Shown piece after piece: positions 26,381 through 35,697 of a stretch of 64,000 nt of DNA. The translations under genes and the position numbers were made by a program. Every line of letters starts with the position of its first letter. The first letter of the stretch is position 1. The notes under the pieces are model-generated. The model had not been told where the DNA came from. It saw only the letters and a list, made by a program, of their open reading frames with translations, and searched no databases. Where the stretch lies: the NCBI RefSeq assembly GCF_004343605.1, contig NZ_POSF01000013.1, forward strand, positions 186,001 to 250,000, written 5' to 3'. The stretch is from Dehalobacter sp. 12DCB1. Its GTDB lineage: Bacteria; Bacillota; Desulfitobacteriia; Desulfitobacteriales; Syntrophobotulaceae.

Positions 26381-28353
26381 TACTTGACACCTCCCAGCAG
26401 CCCGATATTCAGTTGACTTAAGTCTGCCGTCGTTAATAGCATAATCAGAACGATTACGCCGACAAAAAAGACCATGGCATAGTGTTGAAGCTGTCCTGTA
26501 TTGACTCTGCGGGCAGCATCACCCGAATCCCGGGTAAGCTTCGCGAGACCGTTGACAATACCGTCGACCACAACCACATCAACCCACCACAAAATCCGGC
26601 CGAATGCATCAATGATGTGACGGATGATCCAGAGGTAAAATTCATCGATATAGTATTTGTTCAGCGAAAGCTTATACAGGAACGGGATCTTTTGGGCAAC
26701 GGCTTCAGCTGAGAATGTCTTCTTCAGATAGAACAGCGCAGCCGTTCCAATTCCGATCAACGCCAAAGCTGTTGACAGGATGATCAGGAACCAGTTGGTT
26801 TCCACCTCATGGAAATGGCCCAATCGGATGAAGTAACCAAAAGCATGTCCTTCCCCAAGTCCCGGCCAGCCTACCCAGCCGCCGGCCAGCGAAAACACAG
26901 CAAGAATGATGAGCGGGATCGTCATGGTCTTCGGTGCTTCATGCGGATGCGCATCATGGCTTCTGAGTTCACCGTGGAAGCAGATGAAGAACATCCTGAA
27001 CATATAAAATGCCGTCAGTAGGGCCGTCAACGCTGCCAGAATAAACAGGACCGTGTAGACGCCCTGGAATGGACCGGCAGCATGTCCCGATAACGATGAA
27101 GCAGCATAGGTGACTTCCAGGATCAGGTCCTTACTGAAGAAGCCGGCAAATGGAAAGATACCGGAAATGGCCAGGCAGCCAACCAGCATGGTCCAGTAAG
27201 TGACCGGCATGTATTTTTTCAAACCGCCGTATTTCGCAATGCTGGCTTCGTTGTGCATCGCATGAAGCACAGCGCCTGCGCAAAGGAAGAGCAGCGCTTT
27301 GAAGAAAGCGTGGGTGAACAAATGAAACATACTCGCGGTAAGGCTTCCTGCTCCAAGGGCCAGCATCATGTAGCCGAGCTGGGAAACCGTTGAGTAAGCC
27401 AGGATCTTTTTCATCTCGGTCTGCGTTAAGGCAATAGAGGCCGCAAAGATTGCGGTGAAACCGCCGATAATCGCTATAAAAACCATTGCCGAAGGAAGCG
27501 TAATGAACAGCGTAAGCGTTCTGCCAACCAGATAGACCCCTGCCACAACCATGGTAGCCGCATGGATCAGTGCACTGACCGGAGTAGGGCCTTCCATCGC
27601 GTCGGGAAGCCAGACATGGAATGGAAACTGACCGGATTTGGCCATGGGCCCAAGAAACAGCACGATCGCGATTGCGGTCAGCGCGCCGGCCGAAAGGGTC
27701 GTGTACTGCGCAAAATTCGGGATCATTTCAGCGAGTTCCTGCAGATCAAGGGTTCCGAAGTTCACTTGCAGAAGGATAATCCCCAGCAACAAGCCGAAGT
27801 CCCCTGCGCGGCAGGTAATAAAAGCTTTTTTCGCTGCTTCACGCGCTGAATTCTTCTCGTACCAGAAACCGATCAGCAGATAGGAACACAGGCCGACCAG
27901 TTCCCAGAAGACAAACATTTGCAGGAGGTTCGGCGCAATGACCAACCCCAGCATCGAGGCGGCAAAGAGTGAAAGGTAGGAATAAAAACGGGAAAATCCA
28001 GGATCTCCGTGCATATAGCCGAGAGAATAGATCTGGACCAAAGACGCGACCAACGTCACCACGAAAAGCATCATGGCCGAGGTAGGATCGATCTGTGTTC
28101 CTACGTCGATCGTGAGCCCATGCATACTGAACCAGGGAACAACGACTTTTAAAGGATGTTCTATTAAGAATTCGCCACGTTGAAGTACGCCTATCCCAAT
28201 AGCAACCGACAGTACAAACGATACAAGGATGCCCAGAATGGAAATGAAGGCGCTCAGCTTTTGCGAGGTTTTCGTCACAAAAACGATCAGAGCAAAAGCC
28301 AACGCTGGCAACAGCGGAATCAACCAGGCGTTATTCAGAGCAAAATCAATCAT
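26380..28353 (-). CDS. nuoL: NADH-quinone oxidoreductase subunit L
   Basis: Largest antiporter-like subunit, 657 residues. Motifs include FPFHVWLPDAMEGPTPVSALIHAATMV, the helix MKKILAYSTVSQLGYM, and a long C-terminal extension (about 540-657) corresponding to the lateral HL helix and last TM. Start ATG 28353 is 37 nt after the nuoK stop, with AGGCAGGTG as ribosome site. It is full length, so the membrane arm is complete with N, M and L. Confidence 0.95.
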   Translation of the reverse strand: MIDFALNNAWLIPLLPALAFALIVFVTKTSQKLSAFISILGILVSFVLSVAIGIGVLQRGEFLIEHPLKVVVPWFSMHGLTIDVGTQIDPTSAMMLFVVTLVASLVQIYSLGYMHGDPGFSRFYSYLSLFAASMLGLVIAPNLLQMFVFWELVGLCSYLLIGFWYEKNSAREAAKKAFITCRAGDFGLLLGIILLQVNFGTLDLQELAEMIPNFAQYTTLSAGALTAIAIVLFLGPMAKSGQFPFHVWLPDAMEGPTPVSALIHAATMVVAGVYLVGRTLTLFITLPSAMVFIAIIGGFTAIFAASIALTQTEMKKILAYSTVSQLGYMMLALGAGSLTASMFHLFTHAFFKALLFLCAGAVLHAMHNEASIAKYGGLKKYMPVTYWTMLVGCLAISGIFPFAGFFSKDLILEVTYAASSLSGHAAGPFQGVYTVLFILAALTALLTAFYMFRMFFICFHGELRSHDAHPHEAPKTMTIPLIILAVFSLAGGWVGWPGLGEGHAFGYFIRLGHFHEVETNWFLIILSTALALIGIGTAALFYLKKTFSAEAVAQKIPFLYKLSLNKYYIDEFYLWIIRHIIDAFGRILWWVDVVVVDGIVNGLAKLTRDSGDAARRVNTGQLQHYAMVFFVGVIVLIMLLTTADLSQLNIGLLGGVK

Positions 28354-28390
28354 TATAGTAATTTACACCTGCCTTTATCTTGAATTAAGA

Positions 28391-28726
28391 CTACCATTTC
28401 ATCGAATCGATATCATCCGCTTCAACTGACTTGTGCTGGCGGTAGACAGAAATAATCAAGGCCAAGCCTACGGATACTTCCGCTGCTGCCAAGGCGATCA
28501 CAAAGAGCGCAAAGACGTGGCCGTGCAAAGCCGGTGCAGTGGTATATCTGTTAAATGCAACAAGATTGATGTTGACTGAACTCAGCATGATTTCCATTCC
28601 CATGAGGATCGCAATCAGGTTTCTTTTGGCCAGAACACTGAAAAGTCCGATGAAGAAAAGAGTTCCGCTAAGAATTAGAAAATGCGGCAATCCAATGTTG
28701 AATAGAAAATGGATGATACTACTCAT
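28391..28726 (-). CDS. nuoK: NADH-quinone oxidoreductase subunit K
   Basis: 111-residue, three-helix subunit. Conserved glutamates are present in the second and third helices (MGMEIMLSSVNINLVAF and ALAAAEVSVGLALI). ATG overlaps the nuoJ stop by 4 nt (ATGA), indicating coupled translation. Slightly longer at the N-terminus than the E. coli protein. Confidence 0.95.
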   Translation of the reverse strand: MSSIIHFLFNIGLPHFLILSGTLFFIGLFSVLAKRNLIAILMGMEIMLSSVNINLVAFNRYTTAPALHGHVFALFVIALAAAEVSVGLALIISVYRQHKSVEADDIDSMKW

Positions 28727-29223
28727 GAGGACTTTTTCACCTCTTTCACGATAACAATCGCGCCGAGCATGGCCACCAGCAACAGTACTGCCGTCACTTC
28801 AAATGCAACGACGTATTTTGTCAGCATCAGATTAGCAATTTCCTTCGCTGTTGACTCCGGAGCTGTCATAGCCTTCAGCGGCCACTTCGTTGTCAGCACC
28901 ATGACTGCATTCACAACAATCATGATCAGTGAGAGTAGCGCTCCCGGAACTAGGTTCCTAGAGAACAAGTTTGTCGATTTCATATCTCCGCGTATGGTAA
29001 ACATGATCGCAAAGACAACAAATATCGTGATCGCCCCAGCATAAACCAGAACCTGGGTGGCAGCCAAAAAATCAGCATACAGCAGAACAAAAACCCCCGC
29101 AATACCTAAAAATGCTACCAGCATTAAAAGCGCACTGTGAAAGATATTTTTGCTGATGACCATCATAAGTGCCGAACCGAGGGTAACAATGGCAATTACG
29201 TAAAACATCACTGTAAAGCCCAT
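28723..29223 (-). CDS. nuoJ: NADH-quinone oxidoreductase subunit J
   Basis: About 166 residues, five membrane helices, with the conserved third-helix stretch AATQVLVYAGAITIFVVFAIM that carries the pi-bulge region. ATG 29223 follows AAGGAGTG; a GTG one codon earlier (29226) is an equally possible start. Its start overlaps the end of nuoI. The C-terminus ends VIVKEVKKSS. Confidence 0.93.
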   Translation of the reverse strand: MGFTVMFYVIAIVTLGSALMMVISKNIFHSALLMLVAFLGIAGVFVLLYADFLAATQVLVYAGAITIFVVFAIMFTIRGDMKSTNLFSRNLVPGALLSLIMIVVNAVMVLTTKWPLKAMTAPESTAKEIANLMLTKYVVAFEVTAVLLLVAMLGAIVIVKEVKKSS

Positions 29224-29636
29224 CACGCTTCACTCCTTTCAGCCTGAACCGACTGAGGCTCACCTTTATAGAGGATTCTGTTAAGATCTTCCCGGAAGAA
29301 GACCGTCTGTTCAAAAGCTTGCGTATTGTACAAAGCATCTTGAGGACAGGCTTCAACACAAAACCCGCAGAAAATACAGCTTTCCATCAGCATACGATAC
29401 TGAACCAGCTTTCTTTTGTTGTTCTCATCCTTATAGCTTTCAATCGAGATAATCCCGTTGGGACAAGCGTTGACGCAAAGTCCGCATGCCGTACATTTAT
29501 CCGGGGTCAGTTCAAACCATCCCCGGGAGCGCTTTGGCAGGTTAGGCTTTTGCTCCGGGTACATCTCTGTGACTTTCTTTTTGAAAAAGTGTCTGATTGA
29601 TATGCTTAAGCCTTTTAAAAGTCCTTGTCCGTACAC
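29223..29636 (-). CDS. nuoI: NADH-quinone oxidoreductase subunit I (2x 4Fe-4S)
   Basis: 137-residue ferredoxin-like subunit with two 4Fe-4S motifs, CTACGLCVNACPNG and CIFCGFCVEACPQD, which form clusters N6a and N6b linking to NuoB. The start is GTG 29636 after AGGTGGTGA, 12 nt from the nuoH stop. The N-terminal amphipathic segment (GLLKGLSISIRHFFKKKVTEMYP) anchors it to the membrane. In complexes lacking NuoEFG this subunit or NuoB may receive electrons from ferredoxin. Confidence 0.95.
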   Translation of the reverse strand: MYGQGLLKGLSISIRHFFKKKVTEMYPEQKPNLPKRSRGWFELTPDKCTACGLCVNACPNGIISIESYKDENNKRKLVQYRMLMESCIFCGFCVEACPQDALYNTQAFEQTVFFREDLNRILYKGEPQSVQAERSEA

Positions 29637-29648
29637 GATTTCACCACC

Positions 29649-30695
29649 TTAACCTGCAATCATCCGGTAGACGTAAACGCCAATGCCGGTGATCACAATA
29701 TTAAATAAAGTAAGCGGGATCAGGAATTTCCAGCTGATATGCATCAAATGCTCGACCTTTACCCTGACAAATGTCCATCTGACCCACATGAACAGGAAAA
29801 TCATCAAGTAAATTTTAAGCATCATCCAGATGAATCCCGGTATGAAGGTCAAGCCAAACGGTGCATTCCAGCCGCCGAGGAACACAACCGCTGCAATCGC
29901 CGAGACCGCAACCAGATGGGTGTATTCAGCGACCATAAACAACGCATAGCGGATACCCGAATACTCAACGAAGTACCCCGCAACCAACTCCTGCTCCCCT
30001 TCCGCCAAGTCGAACGGTCCACGGTTTGTTTCCGCGATGGAACAAACAAAATAAGCGAAGAAGGCAAGAATCTGTGGAAAGACAAACCAGACATTTTTCT
30101 GGGCATCGACAATCTCGGTAAGGCTTAAGCTTCCTGTGATCATGACGATGCCGAGCAAAGAAAAGGCCAGCGGAATTTCATAGCTGATCATCTGGGCAGC
30201 CGTTCTCATGCCGCCGAGCAGCGCGTATTTATTATTGGAAGCAAAACCGGCCATGACAAAGGCAATCGTTCCTGTAGAACCGATCGCAATAAAGTACAAT
30301 AGTCCGACATTTAAATCTTCCAGGATCATGCCTTTGCCAAGCGGAATAACGGCCCAGCCCATAATTGCCGTAAGGAATGCGCAGATACTGGCAATCTTAA
30401 ATACCGGTCTGTCCACGTTTTCGGGAATAATATCCTCTTTCCCGAGCATTTTGACAATATCAACCGGGAACTGCAGAAAACCTGCAGGTCCAAGGCGATT
30501 GGGGCCGACGCGGTCAGCGTAGAAAGCAGCAAACTTACGTTCCAGCCAGACCAGAACAATCAGGTTCGTTAGCACAAAGATAATGACAATTAAAACCAGA
30601 ATGGTTTTAATCAATATTTCAGCAGGCAATGCCGGTATTCCAATCCCAACAAGCCACTGTCTGAACATATCGACCCAAACAAGAAATAGTACCAT
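29649..30695 (-). CDS. nuoH: NADH-quinone oxidoreductase subunit H
   Basis: Quinone-site membrane subunit, 348 residues, eight helices. Conserved loops are seen: RKFAAFYADRVGPNRLGPAGF-type loop 1, ASNNKYALLGGMRTAAQMISYE, and AETNRGPFDLAEGEQELVAGY with the essential glutamates. I start at the ATG at 30695 (MVLFLVWVDMF) because GGAGG sits 5 nt before it. The ATG 12 nt upstream has no ribosome site. Confidence 0.94.
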   Translation of the reverse strand: MVLFLVWVDMFRQWLVGIGIPALPAEILIKTILVLIVIIFVLTNLIVLVWLERKFAAFYADRVGPNRLGPAGFLQFPVDIVKMLGKEDIIPENVDRPVFKIASICAFLTAIMGWAVIPLGKGMILEDLNVGLLYFIAIGSTGTIAFVMAGFASNNKYALLGGMRTAAQMISYEIPLAFSLLGIVMITGSLSLTEIVDAQKNVWFVFPQILAFFAYFVCSIAETNRGPFDLAEGEQELVAGYFVEYSGIRYALFMVAEYTHLVAVSAIAAVVFLGGWNAPFGLTFIPGFIWMMLKIYLMIFLFMWVRWTFVRVKVEHLMHISWKFLIPLTLFNIVITGIGVYVYRMIAG

Positions 30696-30731
30696 ATTTT
30701 CCTCCATCTTCTGAATTCTTGTTTCTGTCTG

Positions 30732-31841
30732 TTAGCGATCAATTTCTCCCAATACAATGTCTAAGGAAGCAAAGGCAACGACTGCATCCTGTAGATGCAA
30801 ACCGACAGCCATTTCTTCAAAAATTGCCACATTCACAAAACAGGGAGAACAAATCCTTAAACGGTAAGGTTTGGCTGTACCGTCACTCACAATATGGAAA
30901 CCAAGATGCCCTTTGGAATGCTCGATACGGTGATAGACTTCTCCGGCAGGAGGTTTAATTATTTTCGGGACCTTGGCCAAAACCGGACCTTCCGGAAGTT
31001 CTCTATAAGCCTGTTCCAAAATTTTGACGCTTTCAGCCATCTCGTCCATACGAACGATATAACGATCAAACGTGTCCCCAGTCTGACGAACCGGCACATT
31101 AAATTTGAAACGGTCATAGATTCCGTAGGGCTCATCCCGGCGCAGGTCATAATCAATGCCTGAAGCCCTGGCCGAAGGACCGGATATCCCGTAAATCAAA
31201 GCCTTTTCGCGGGAAAGCGGGGCAACCCCCTTTGTACGGGCCTGGAATATCTCATTGCCTGTTAAAATACCGTGGTACTCCTCTATGCATTTAGGCATGA
31301 TATCGAGCAATTTGCGCAGAGCAGGCATAAATTCTTCGTTCAGATCAGCTGCAACGCCACCAAACCGCATATAATTCGGCATCATGCGGCTGCCGGCTGC
31401 CATTTCAAATAAATCTAGAATTGTGTCTCTCTCTCTAAACCCGTAGGTCCAAGGTGTAAAACCGGCCATGTCCAGCGCCATCGAGGAATAAAACACCAGG
31501 TGGCTGGCAATACGCTGAAGTTCCGCCATAATCACCCGGATATATTCAGCTCGTTCTGGAACCTGATTGGAAATACCCATCAATTTTTCCACCGCACGGA
31601 CATAAGCCTCTTCATTCAACATGCCTGAAACATAGTCCAGCCGTCCGTTGTATGGAATAAACTGGGTATAGGTGCGGGACTCCGCTAATTTTTCAATGCC
31701 GCGGTGCAGATAACCGATATGGTTCACGCACTTGGTAATATATTCGCCCTGCATCGTGAACACGCCGCGATACACCCCGTGCGTACTGGGGTGCTGAGGA
31801 CCAAAGTTTAAGTTCATCTCCTGAGTTCTTATGTCATTCAT
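30732..31841 (-). CDS. nuoD: NADH-quinone oxidoreductase subunit D
   Basis: 49-kDa-type subunit, 369 residues, related to the [NiFe]-hydrogenase large subunit. It starts MNDIRTQEMNLNFGPQHPSTHGVYR, with GPQHPSTHG lining the quinone cavity, and ends with a CSPCFVNVAIF and LGEIDR tail typical of the family. NuoC and NuoD are separate genes here, unlike the E. coli fusion. ATG 31841 follows TTGAGGTG. Confidence 0.95.
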   Translation of the reverse strand: MNDIRTQEMNLNFGPQHPSTHGVYRGVFTMQGEYITKCVNHIGYLHRGIEKLAESRTYTQFIPYNGRLDYVSGMLNEEAYVRAVEKLMGISNQVPERAEYIRVIMAELQRIASHLVFYSSMALDMAGFTPWTYGFRERDTILDLFEMAAGSRMMPNYMRFGGVAADLNEEFMPALRKLLDIMPKCIEEYHGILTGNEIFQARTKGVAPLSREKALIYGISGPSARASGIDYDLRRDEPYGIYDRFKFNVPVRQTGDTFDRYIVRMDEMAESVKILEQAYRELPEGPVLAKVPKIIKPPAGEVYHRIEHSKGHLGFHIVSDGTAKPYRLRICSPCFVNVAIFEEMAVGLHLQDAVVAFASLDIVLGEIDR

Positions 31842-31876
31842 TCTTACACCTCAAATTCTGTTTCACATGTTGGTGT

Positions 31877-32338
31877 TTAATCAGCCTGCTGCGTAAAATC
31901 TTTGCGCAAAGGATGTCCGGTAAAATCCTCCGGCAGTAGAATCCTTCTGAGATCAGGATGACCGTCAAATAAAATCCCCATCAAATCGAAAGCTTCCCTT
32001 TCGTGCACCTGAGCCGCTTTCCAGACGGAACTGACCGACGGTACCCGACAAGCATTCTCTTTGCTTATTTCCACTTTAACAGTCAAATAGTGCTTATGCT
32101 CAATCGAAAACAGGTGATAGATCACAGTGAAGTTTTCTGGATAATCCACAGAGCTCAGATTCATTAGAACATCGAATTTGTACTGCGGATTTTCCCTAAG
32201 TTCCTGCATGGTTTCCACAAGCTTTAGGCGGGATACTTTTATGGAACCTTCCGTATTATCCTCAAAGACTTCCGCTTGAGCACCTATCTTCTCATTGAGT
32301 AAATTAACCAATGCTTGACGATCCATCTTCTTATCCAT
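31877..32338 (-). CDS. nuoC: NADH-quinone oxidoreductase subunit C
   Basis: 30-kDa-type subunit, about 153 residues from [19 protein letters not shown]. The conserved ERE(A/V)[32 protein letters not shown] block is at the C-terminus. I chose ATG 32338, overlapping the nuoB stop by 8 nt with GGAGAGGAT upstream. The longer frame to 32371 starts inside nuoB without a ribosome site. Confidence 0.92.
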   Translation of the reverse strand: MDKKMDRQALVNLLNEKIGAQAEVFEDNTEGSIKVSRLKLVETMQELRENPQYKFDVLMNLSSVDYPENFTVIYHLFSIEHKHYLTVKVEISKENACRVPSVSSVWKAAQVHEREAFDLMGILFDGHPDLRRILLPEDFTGHPLRKDFTQQAD

Positions 32339-32870
32339 TCTGTATGATCCTCTCCTTGTTGTTCTCAGCAAACTTTCTGGGATTCGTCACTTTCTTCCGC
32401 AGCTCGAGAAGTCCGTGGAACAGTGCTTCGGGTCTTGGCGGACAGCCCGGTACGTAGACATCTACCGGCAAGAACGTATCGGCTCCTTTTACAACACTAT
32501 AGGAGTCTTTGAACGGACCGCCGCTGATCGCGCAACTGCCCATTGCCAGCACGTATTTCGGTTCGGCCATTTGTTCATACAGTCGGGCAACAATCGGTTC
32601 CATTTTTTTCGTGACTGTTCCCGCGATAATCAGAAGGTCGCACTGACGCGGCGAAGGTCTGAATACTTCGGATCCGAAACGCGCGATGTCATAGCGGGCA
32701 TCTCCGGCTGCCATCATTTCAAACGCACAGCAGGCTAGACCGAACGTCAACGGCCAGAACGAGCGGGAACGGCACCAGTTCAGCGCATCTTCAATCTTGC
32801 ACATGATGATATTGTTTGGCATTTCATATTCCGGGACTTCAACTTTATAGTTTTTCTTGACTACATCCAT
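32331..32870 (-). CDS. nuoB: NADH-quinone oxidoreductase subunit B (N2 cluster)
   Basis: 179-residue subunit carrying the terminal cluster N2, with tandem cysteines in [12 protein letters not shown] and further ligands in [11 protein letters not shown] and [11 protein letters not shown]. It overlaps nuoA by 10 nt. All four cluster ligands are present, consistent with a functional peripheral stalk even though the NADH module is absent. Confidence 0.96.
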   Translation of the reverse strand: MDVVKKNYKVEVPEYEMPNNIIMCKIEDALNWCRSRSFWPLTFGLACCAFEMMAAGDARYDIARFGSEVFRPSPRQCDLLIIAGTVTKKMEPIVARLYEQMAEPKYVLAMGSCAISGGPFKDSYSVVKGADTFLPVDVYVPGCPPRPEALFHGLLELRKKVTNPRKFAENNKERIIQNG

Positions 32871-33217
32871 TCAAGAGCACCTTCCTTCCAGGCATAGGCA
32901 AATCCAAGAATGAGAATTGCAATAAAGATCACCATCTCAATAATGGCAAACAAGCCTAGATTTTGAAACAACATCGCCCAAGGATAGAGAAAAATTGTTT
33001 CAACATCAAAGACTACGAAAATTAAGGCATACATAAAATAACTAATTTTAAAACGAATCCACGTATCCCCCTGGGTATCAAGACCACACTCGTAAGTCAA
33101 CATTTTCGCCTTGGTTGGATTGTTTGGACAGAGCAGTCTCTGAACCACCAGCAGAATTACCGGAAATACAATTCCCCACGCTAAAATTACTGCGATTCCT
33201 GCGTAATTAATTAACAT
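32861..33217 (-). CDS. nuoA: NADH-quinone oxidoreductase subunit A
   Basis: First gene of the operon, 118 residues, three helices. Family motifs [28 protein letters not shown] and [14 protein letters not shown] are present. ATG 33217 has GAGGAGGTAGACA upstream, the strongest ribosome site in the operon. Confidence 0.95.
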   Translation of the reverse strand: MLINYAGIAVILAWGIVFPVILLVVQRLLCPNNPTKAKMLTYECGLDTQGDTWIRFKISYFMYALIFVVFDVETIFLYPWAMLFQNLGLFAIIEMVIFIAILILGFAYAWKEGALEWM

Positions 33218-33251
33218 TGTCTACCTCCTCCTCTATATAAATTAAAATGAA

Positions 33252-33280
33252 TTTAAATTCTCACCAGAGAATTATTGCAA
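33252..33280 (-). promoter_or_regulatory. Candidate nuo promoter
   Basis: Minus-strand TTGCAA (33275-33280), 17-bp spacer, TTTAAA (33252-33257), about 35 nt before nuoA. The elements are weak, so this is tentative. The rest of 33281-33429 shows nothing else I can name. Confidence 0.3.
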
Positions 33281-33429
33281 GATACGTGCCAGAAGTCCCC
33301 AACACTTAACTTACAAAAATGAAGGCCCAAATACAGGCTTTTTCTCAAATTATCAAAGCGGAAAAAATAAAATATCATTCCGAGAAATTCATAAGTGTAC
33401 GATTTATTTTCAATTTGATCAATTGAAAC

Positions 33430-33472
33430 AAAAAAGAGATGGTAATCTCAGTCTTTATTATACCATCCCTCT
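33430..33472 (-). terminator. Terminator of the superoxide reductase gene
   Basis: On the minus strand AGAGGGATGGTA pairs with TACCATCTCT (one bulged G) and is followed by TTTTTTG. It lies 45 nt after the gene and insulates nuo from it. Confidence 0.7.
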
Positions 33473-33516
33473 CCTATGATCTCATTATCAACTATTAAGA
33501 ATAATAAACCTTAGGT

Positions 33517-33897
33517 CTATTTTGTTTTCCAGAGTCCATGAACATTGCAGTATTCTCTGACTTCGAGAACGGCTGCGATATCTACTGGGAAAGAAGCCTC
33601 AGGTTTCTGGCCGGGTTTTAGCTCTGCACGACAGACTTTATCTGCAGTCAGAACTTCGATGAACTGAATAAAATGTTTTTCTTCCATGGGGTGTTCAATG
33701 CTTCCGACAGTGACTTTAATGCCCTTTTCTGTTACTTGAACTATCGGGAGGTGTTTTTCCAATCCCATATCTTCCGAACGTCCCTCGAGCTTTTCCATGG
33801 GCTGGCCGCAGCATACCAAGGCCGGAGCCCCTGTGTGAACAATCTCCACAACATTGCCACAGACGTTGCACTTATAGATCTCTCTTAAATTTGTCAT
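33517..33897 (-). CDS. Desulfoferrodoxin (superoxide reductase)
   Basis: 126-residue two-iron superoxide reductase reducing superoxide to peroxide in the cytosol. The N-terminal rubredoxin-like Fe(SCys)4 site is formed by CNVCG (10-13) and CCGQP (about 29-30). The catalytic Fe(His)4Cys site uses EKHLPIV, SIEHPMEEKHFIQF and the C-terminal REYCNVHGLW. Full length with all ligands. Its start is upstream of, and overlaps by 4 nt, nothing else; the stop side faces nuo. The flavodiiron gene reads into it with an ATGA overlap, so the two form an oxygen-defence operon. Confidence 0.95.
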   Translation of the reverse strand: MTNLREIYKCNVCGNVVEIVHTGAPALVCCGQPMEKLEGRSEDMGLEKHLPIVQVTEKGIKVTVGSIEHPMEEKHFIQFIEVLTADKVCRAELKPGQKPEASFPVDIAAVLEVREYCNVHGLWKTK

Positions 33898-35066
33898 AGG
33901 ATACTTCCCTCCAATTTCTCTTTCATTTCTTCCAGTTGATCCTCTTCCGGAATGTATTGAATCCTGATATTTTCCAGGGTTTCAAAACCGCAGTCCTTCA
34001 GATACTGCTCGACTTGCCCGATACTCTGGCCGCTCCAGCCGTAAGAACCGAACGCCAATCCAATTCTGTCCTTCGGAGCCAGACCCTTAAGATAGGTTAA
34101 GAAACTAGCTACACTCGGCATCAGATTATTATTCAGGGTCGGTGAGCCGACGCAGATATATTTTGCTGTGATTATTTCAGTCATAATATCTGAAATATGG
34201 TTATTTTTTAGATCCATGAACCGGACGTTATAGCCCTTTTTCTCAAATACATCGCTGATGCTCTCCGCAATGATCTCCGTTGCGTTCCACATCGTGTCAT
34301 AGACAATCACGGCCTTTTTTTCCGTGGCATTCGTGGACCATTTTTGATATTCGTTGAGAATTGCCGGGATGTTGGAGCGCCAAATCAGCCCATGGCTGGT
34401 CGCAATTACCTCAACATCCAGTCCACCTAAGGCTCCTAAAGCTTTTTGCACCTGACCGCCGTACGGCAGGACAATATTCGCGTAATATTTCCTGGCTTCT
34501 TCTAGGACGACCCCGAGCGGAAGTTCATCATCAAATCTCTCGGTTGAAGCAATATGCTGGCCGAAAGCATCATTCGAGAACAGAATTTTATCTTCCCCAA
34601 GGTAGGTCACCATATTATCCGGCCAGTGTACCATTGGGGTCTGGACGAAAGTTAGATTCCTCCTGCCGATATTCAGGACATCTCCTGATTTGACAATCTG
34701 ATAGTTCCAGTCTTCCTTGAAATGTGCCTTGAGCCCTTTTTCCCCATTGGGGGACGTGACCAGGGTTGCCTTGGCGGCAATCTCCATAATTTCCGGCAAG
34801 CTCCCCGAATGATCCTGCTCGACATGATTGGAGATAACATAATCAATATCTGCCGGATCAATTACATCCGCAATCCGTTCCAGCATTTCGTCAAATAGGT
34901 AATGCTTTACCGTGTCAATTAATGTAATTTTCTCATCAATGATCAGATAGGCATTATATGTACTGCCCCTTTGGGTCAGATACCCATGAAAATTTCTGAT
35001 GGTCCAGTCAATTCCGCCTACCCAGTAGACATTTTTCTTAATTTGAACCGCTTTGATAGAAATCAC
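33894..35066 (-). CDS. Flavodiiron protein (FprA-type, O2/NO reductase)
   Basis: 390-residue A-type flavoprotein. The N-terminal metallo-beta-lactamase-like domain (to about 250) contains the diiron ligands in SNHVEQDHSGSLPE, and later His/Asp residues. The C-terminal flavodoxin domain starts near KKAVIVYDTMWNATE, with SPTLNNNLMP and FGSYGWSGQ as FMN loops. It reduces O2 to water (or NO to N2O) using rubredoxin or F420-like donors. The start is ambiguous: the frame opens at GTG 35066, but the only ribosome-site-like GAGGTGA overlaps that codon. It is coupled to the superoxide reductase gene by a 4-nt overlap. Confidence 0.93.
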   Translation of the reverse strand: MISIKAVQIKKNVYWVGGIDWTIRNFHGYLTQRGSTYNAYLIIDEKITLIDTVKHYLFDEMLERIADVIDPADIDYVISNHVEQDHSGSLPEIMEIAAKATLVTSPNGEKGLKAHFKEDWNYQIVKSGDVLNIGRRNLTFVQTPMVHWPDNMVTYLGEDKILFSNDAFGQHIASTERFDDELPLGVVLEEARKYYANIVLPYGGQVQKALGALGGLDVEVIATSHGLIWRSNIPAILNEYQKWSTNATEKKAVIVYDTMWNATEIIAESISDVFEKKGYNVRFMDLKNNHISDIMTEIITAKYICVGSPTLNNNLMPSVASFLTYLKGLAPKDRIGLAFGSYGWSGQSIGQVEQYLKDCGFETLENIRIQYIPEEDQLEEMKEKLEGSIL

Positions 35067-35316
35067 CTCATATCTTCGTCTTGATATTCTCTTCTGGAAT
35101 TCACATTTATTGATTATTTTTTCTTAAAACTAGTTTATAATATTTCTATTATTTTTTCAATATTTTATTTATTAGGAATCATTGTAACATAGGGTTATTT
35201 TTAGTTATTAGGCAAATCATTCAAGTGAAAGAAGGAAATCATCACGCCCTTCAAGAATATATCTTCCAAATACGATAGGAAGACTCTATTTTTGCATGAC
35301 AAAGGAGGATGAACAC

Positions 35317-35574
35317 ATGTCTTGTTTTAAGCTTATGGCTGTAGCTGTTAACCACAGAGCGAAAAATGCTGCCGAAGTACAGGGCGTCTTGACAAAATAT
35401 GGTTGTTTGATCACCGTGAGACTAGGTCTTCATGAGGGCGGCAATGTATGTTCGGATTCAGGGCTAATCATTCTTCAGCTTTCCGGTACTTCCGAAGAAA
35501 CAGAATCCTTCGCTGGAGATTTGAACTCGATCCCCGGTGTCAACGCCAAATTTATCGAGATCTGCACCGAGTAA
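35317..35574 (+). CDS. TM1266-like ACT-fold protein (iron-hydrogenase system regulator family)
   Basis: 85-residue protein, ATG 35317 after AAAGGAGG. The pattern LMAVAVNHRAKNAAEVQGVL, YGCLITVRLGLH, a strand SGLIILQLSGTSEE and the ending LNSIPGVNAKFIEIC fit the small ACT/NikR-C-like family named for T. maritoma-type TM1266, often found beside [FeFe]-hydrogenase maturation genes. No hydrogenase gene is in this window. Probably a ligand-sensing dimer; the ligand is unknown. Confidence 0.6.
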   Translation: MSCFKLMAVAVNHRAKNAAEVQGVLTKYGCLITVRLGLHEGGNVCSDSGLIILQLSGTSEETESFAGDLNSIPGVNAKFIEICTE

Positions 35575-35697
35575 GAAACCTACTTTTAATCTTTTATCAT
35601 TTTTTACTTTTTTACAAATTATGCTAAATTATTTACACTTTTTGTAATAAGATAAAGATACGAATACTACGATAGAGTCGAAAAGGAGGTATCATTT

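Noticed and set aside
33395-33430. FNR/CRP-like TTGATCAA near the nuo promoter
   Set aside because: It lacks the TTGAT-N4-ATCAA spacing and lies far from the nuoA start.
35633-35647. Inverted repeat TTACA-CTTTT-TGTAA upstream of the GAF gene
   Set aside because: Arms of only 5 bp in very AT-rich sequence; chance expectation is high.
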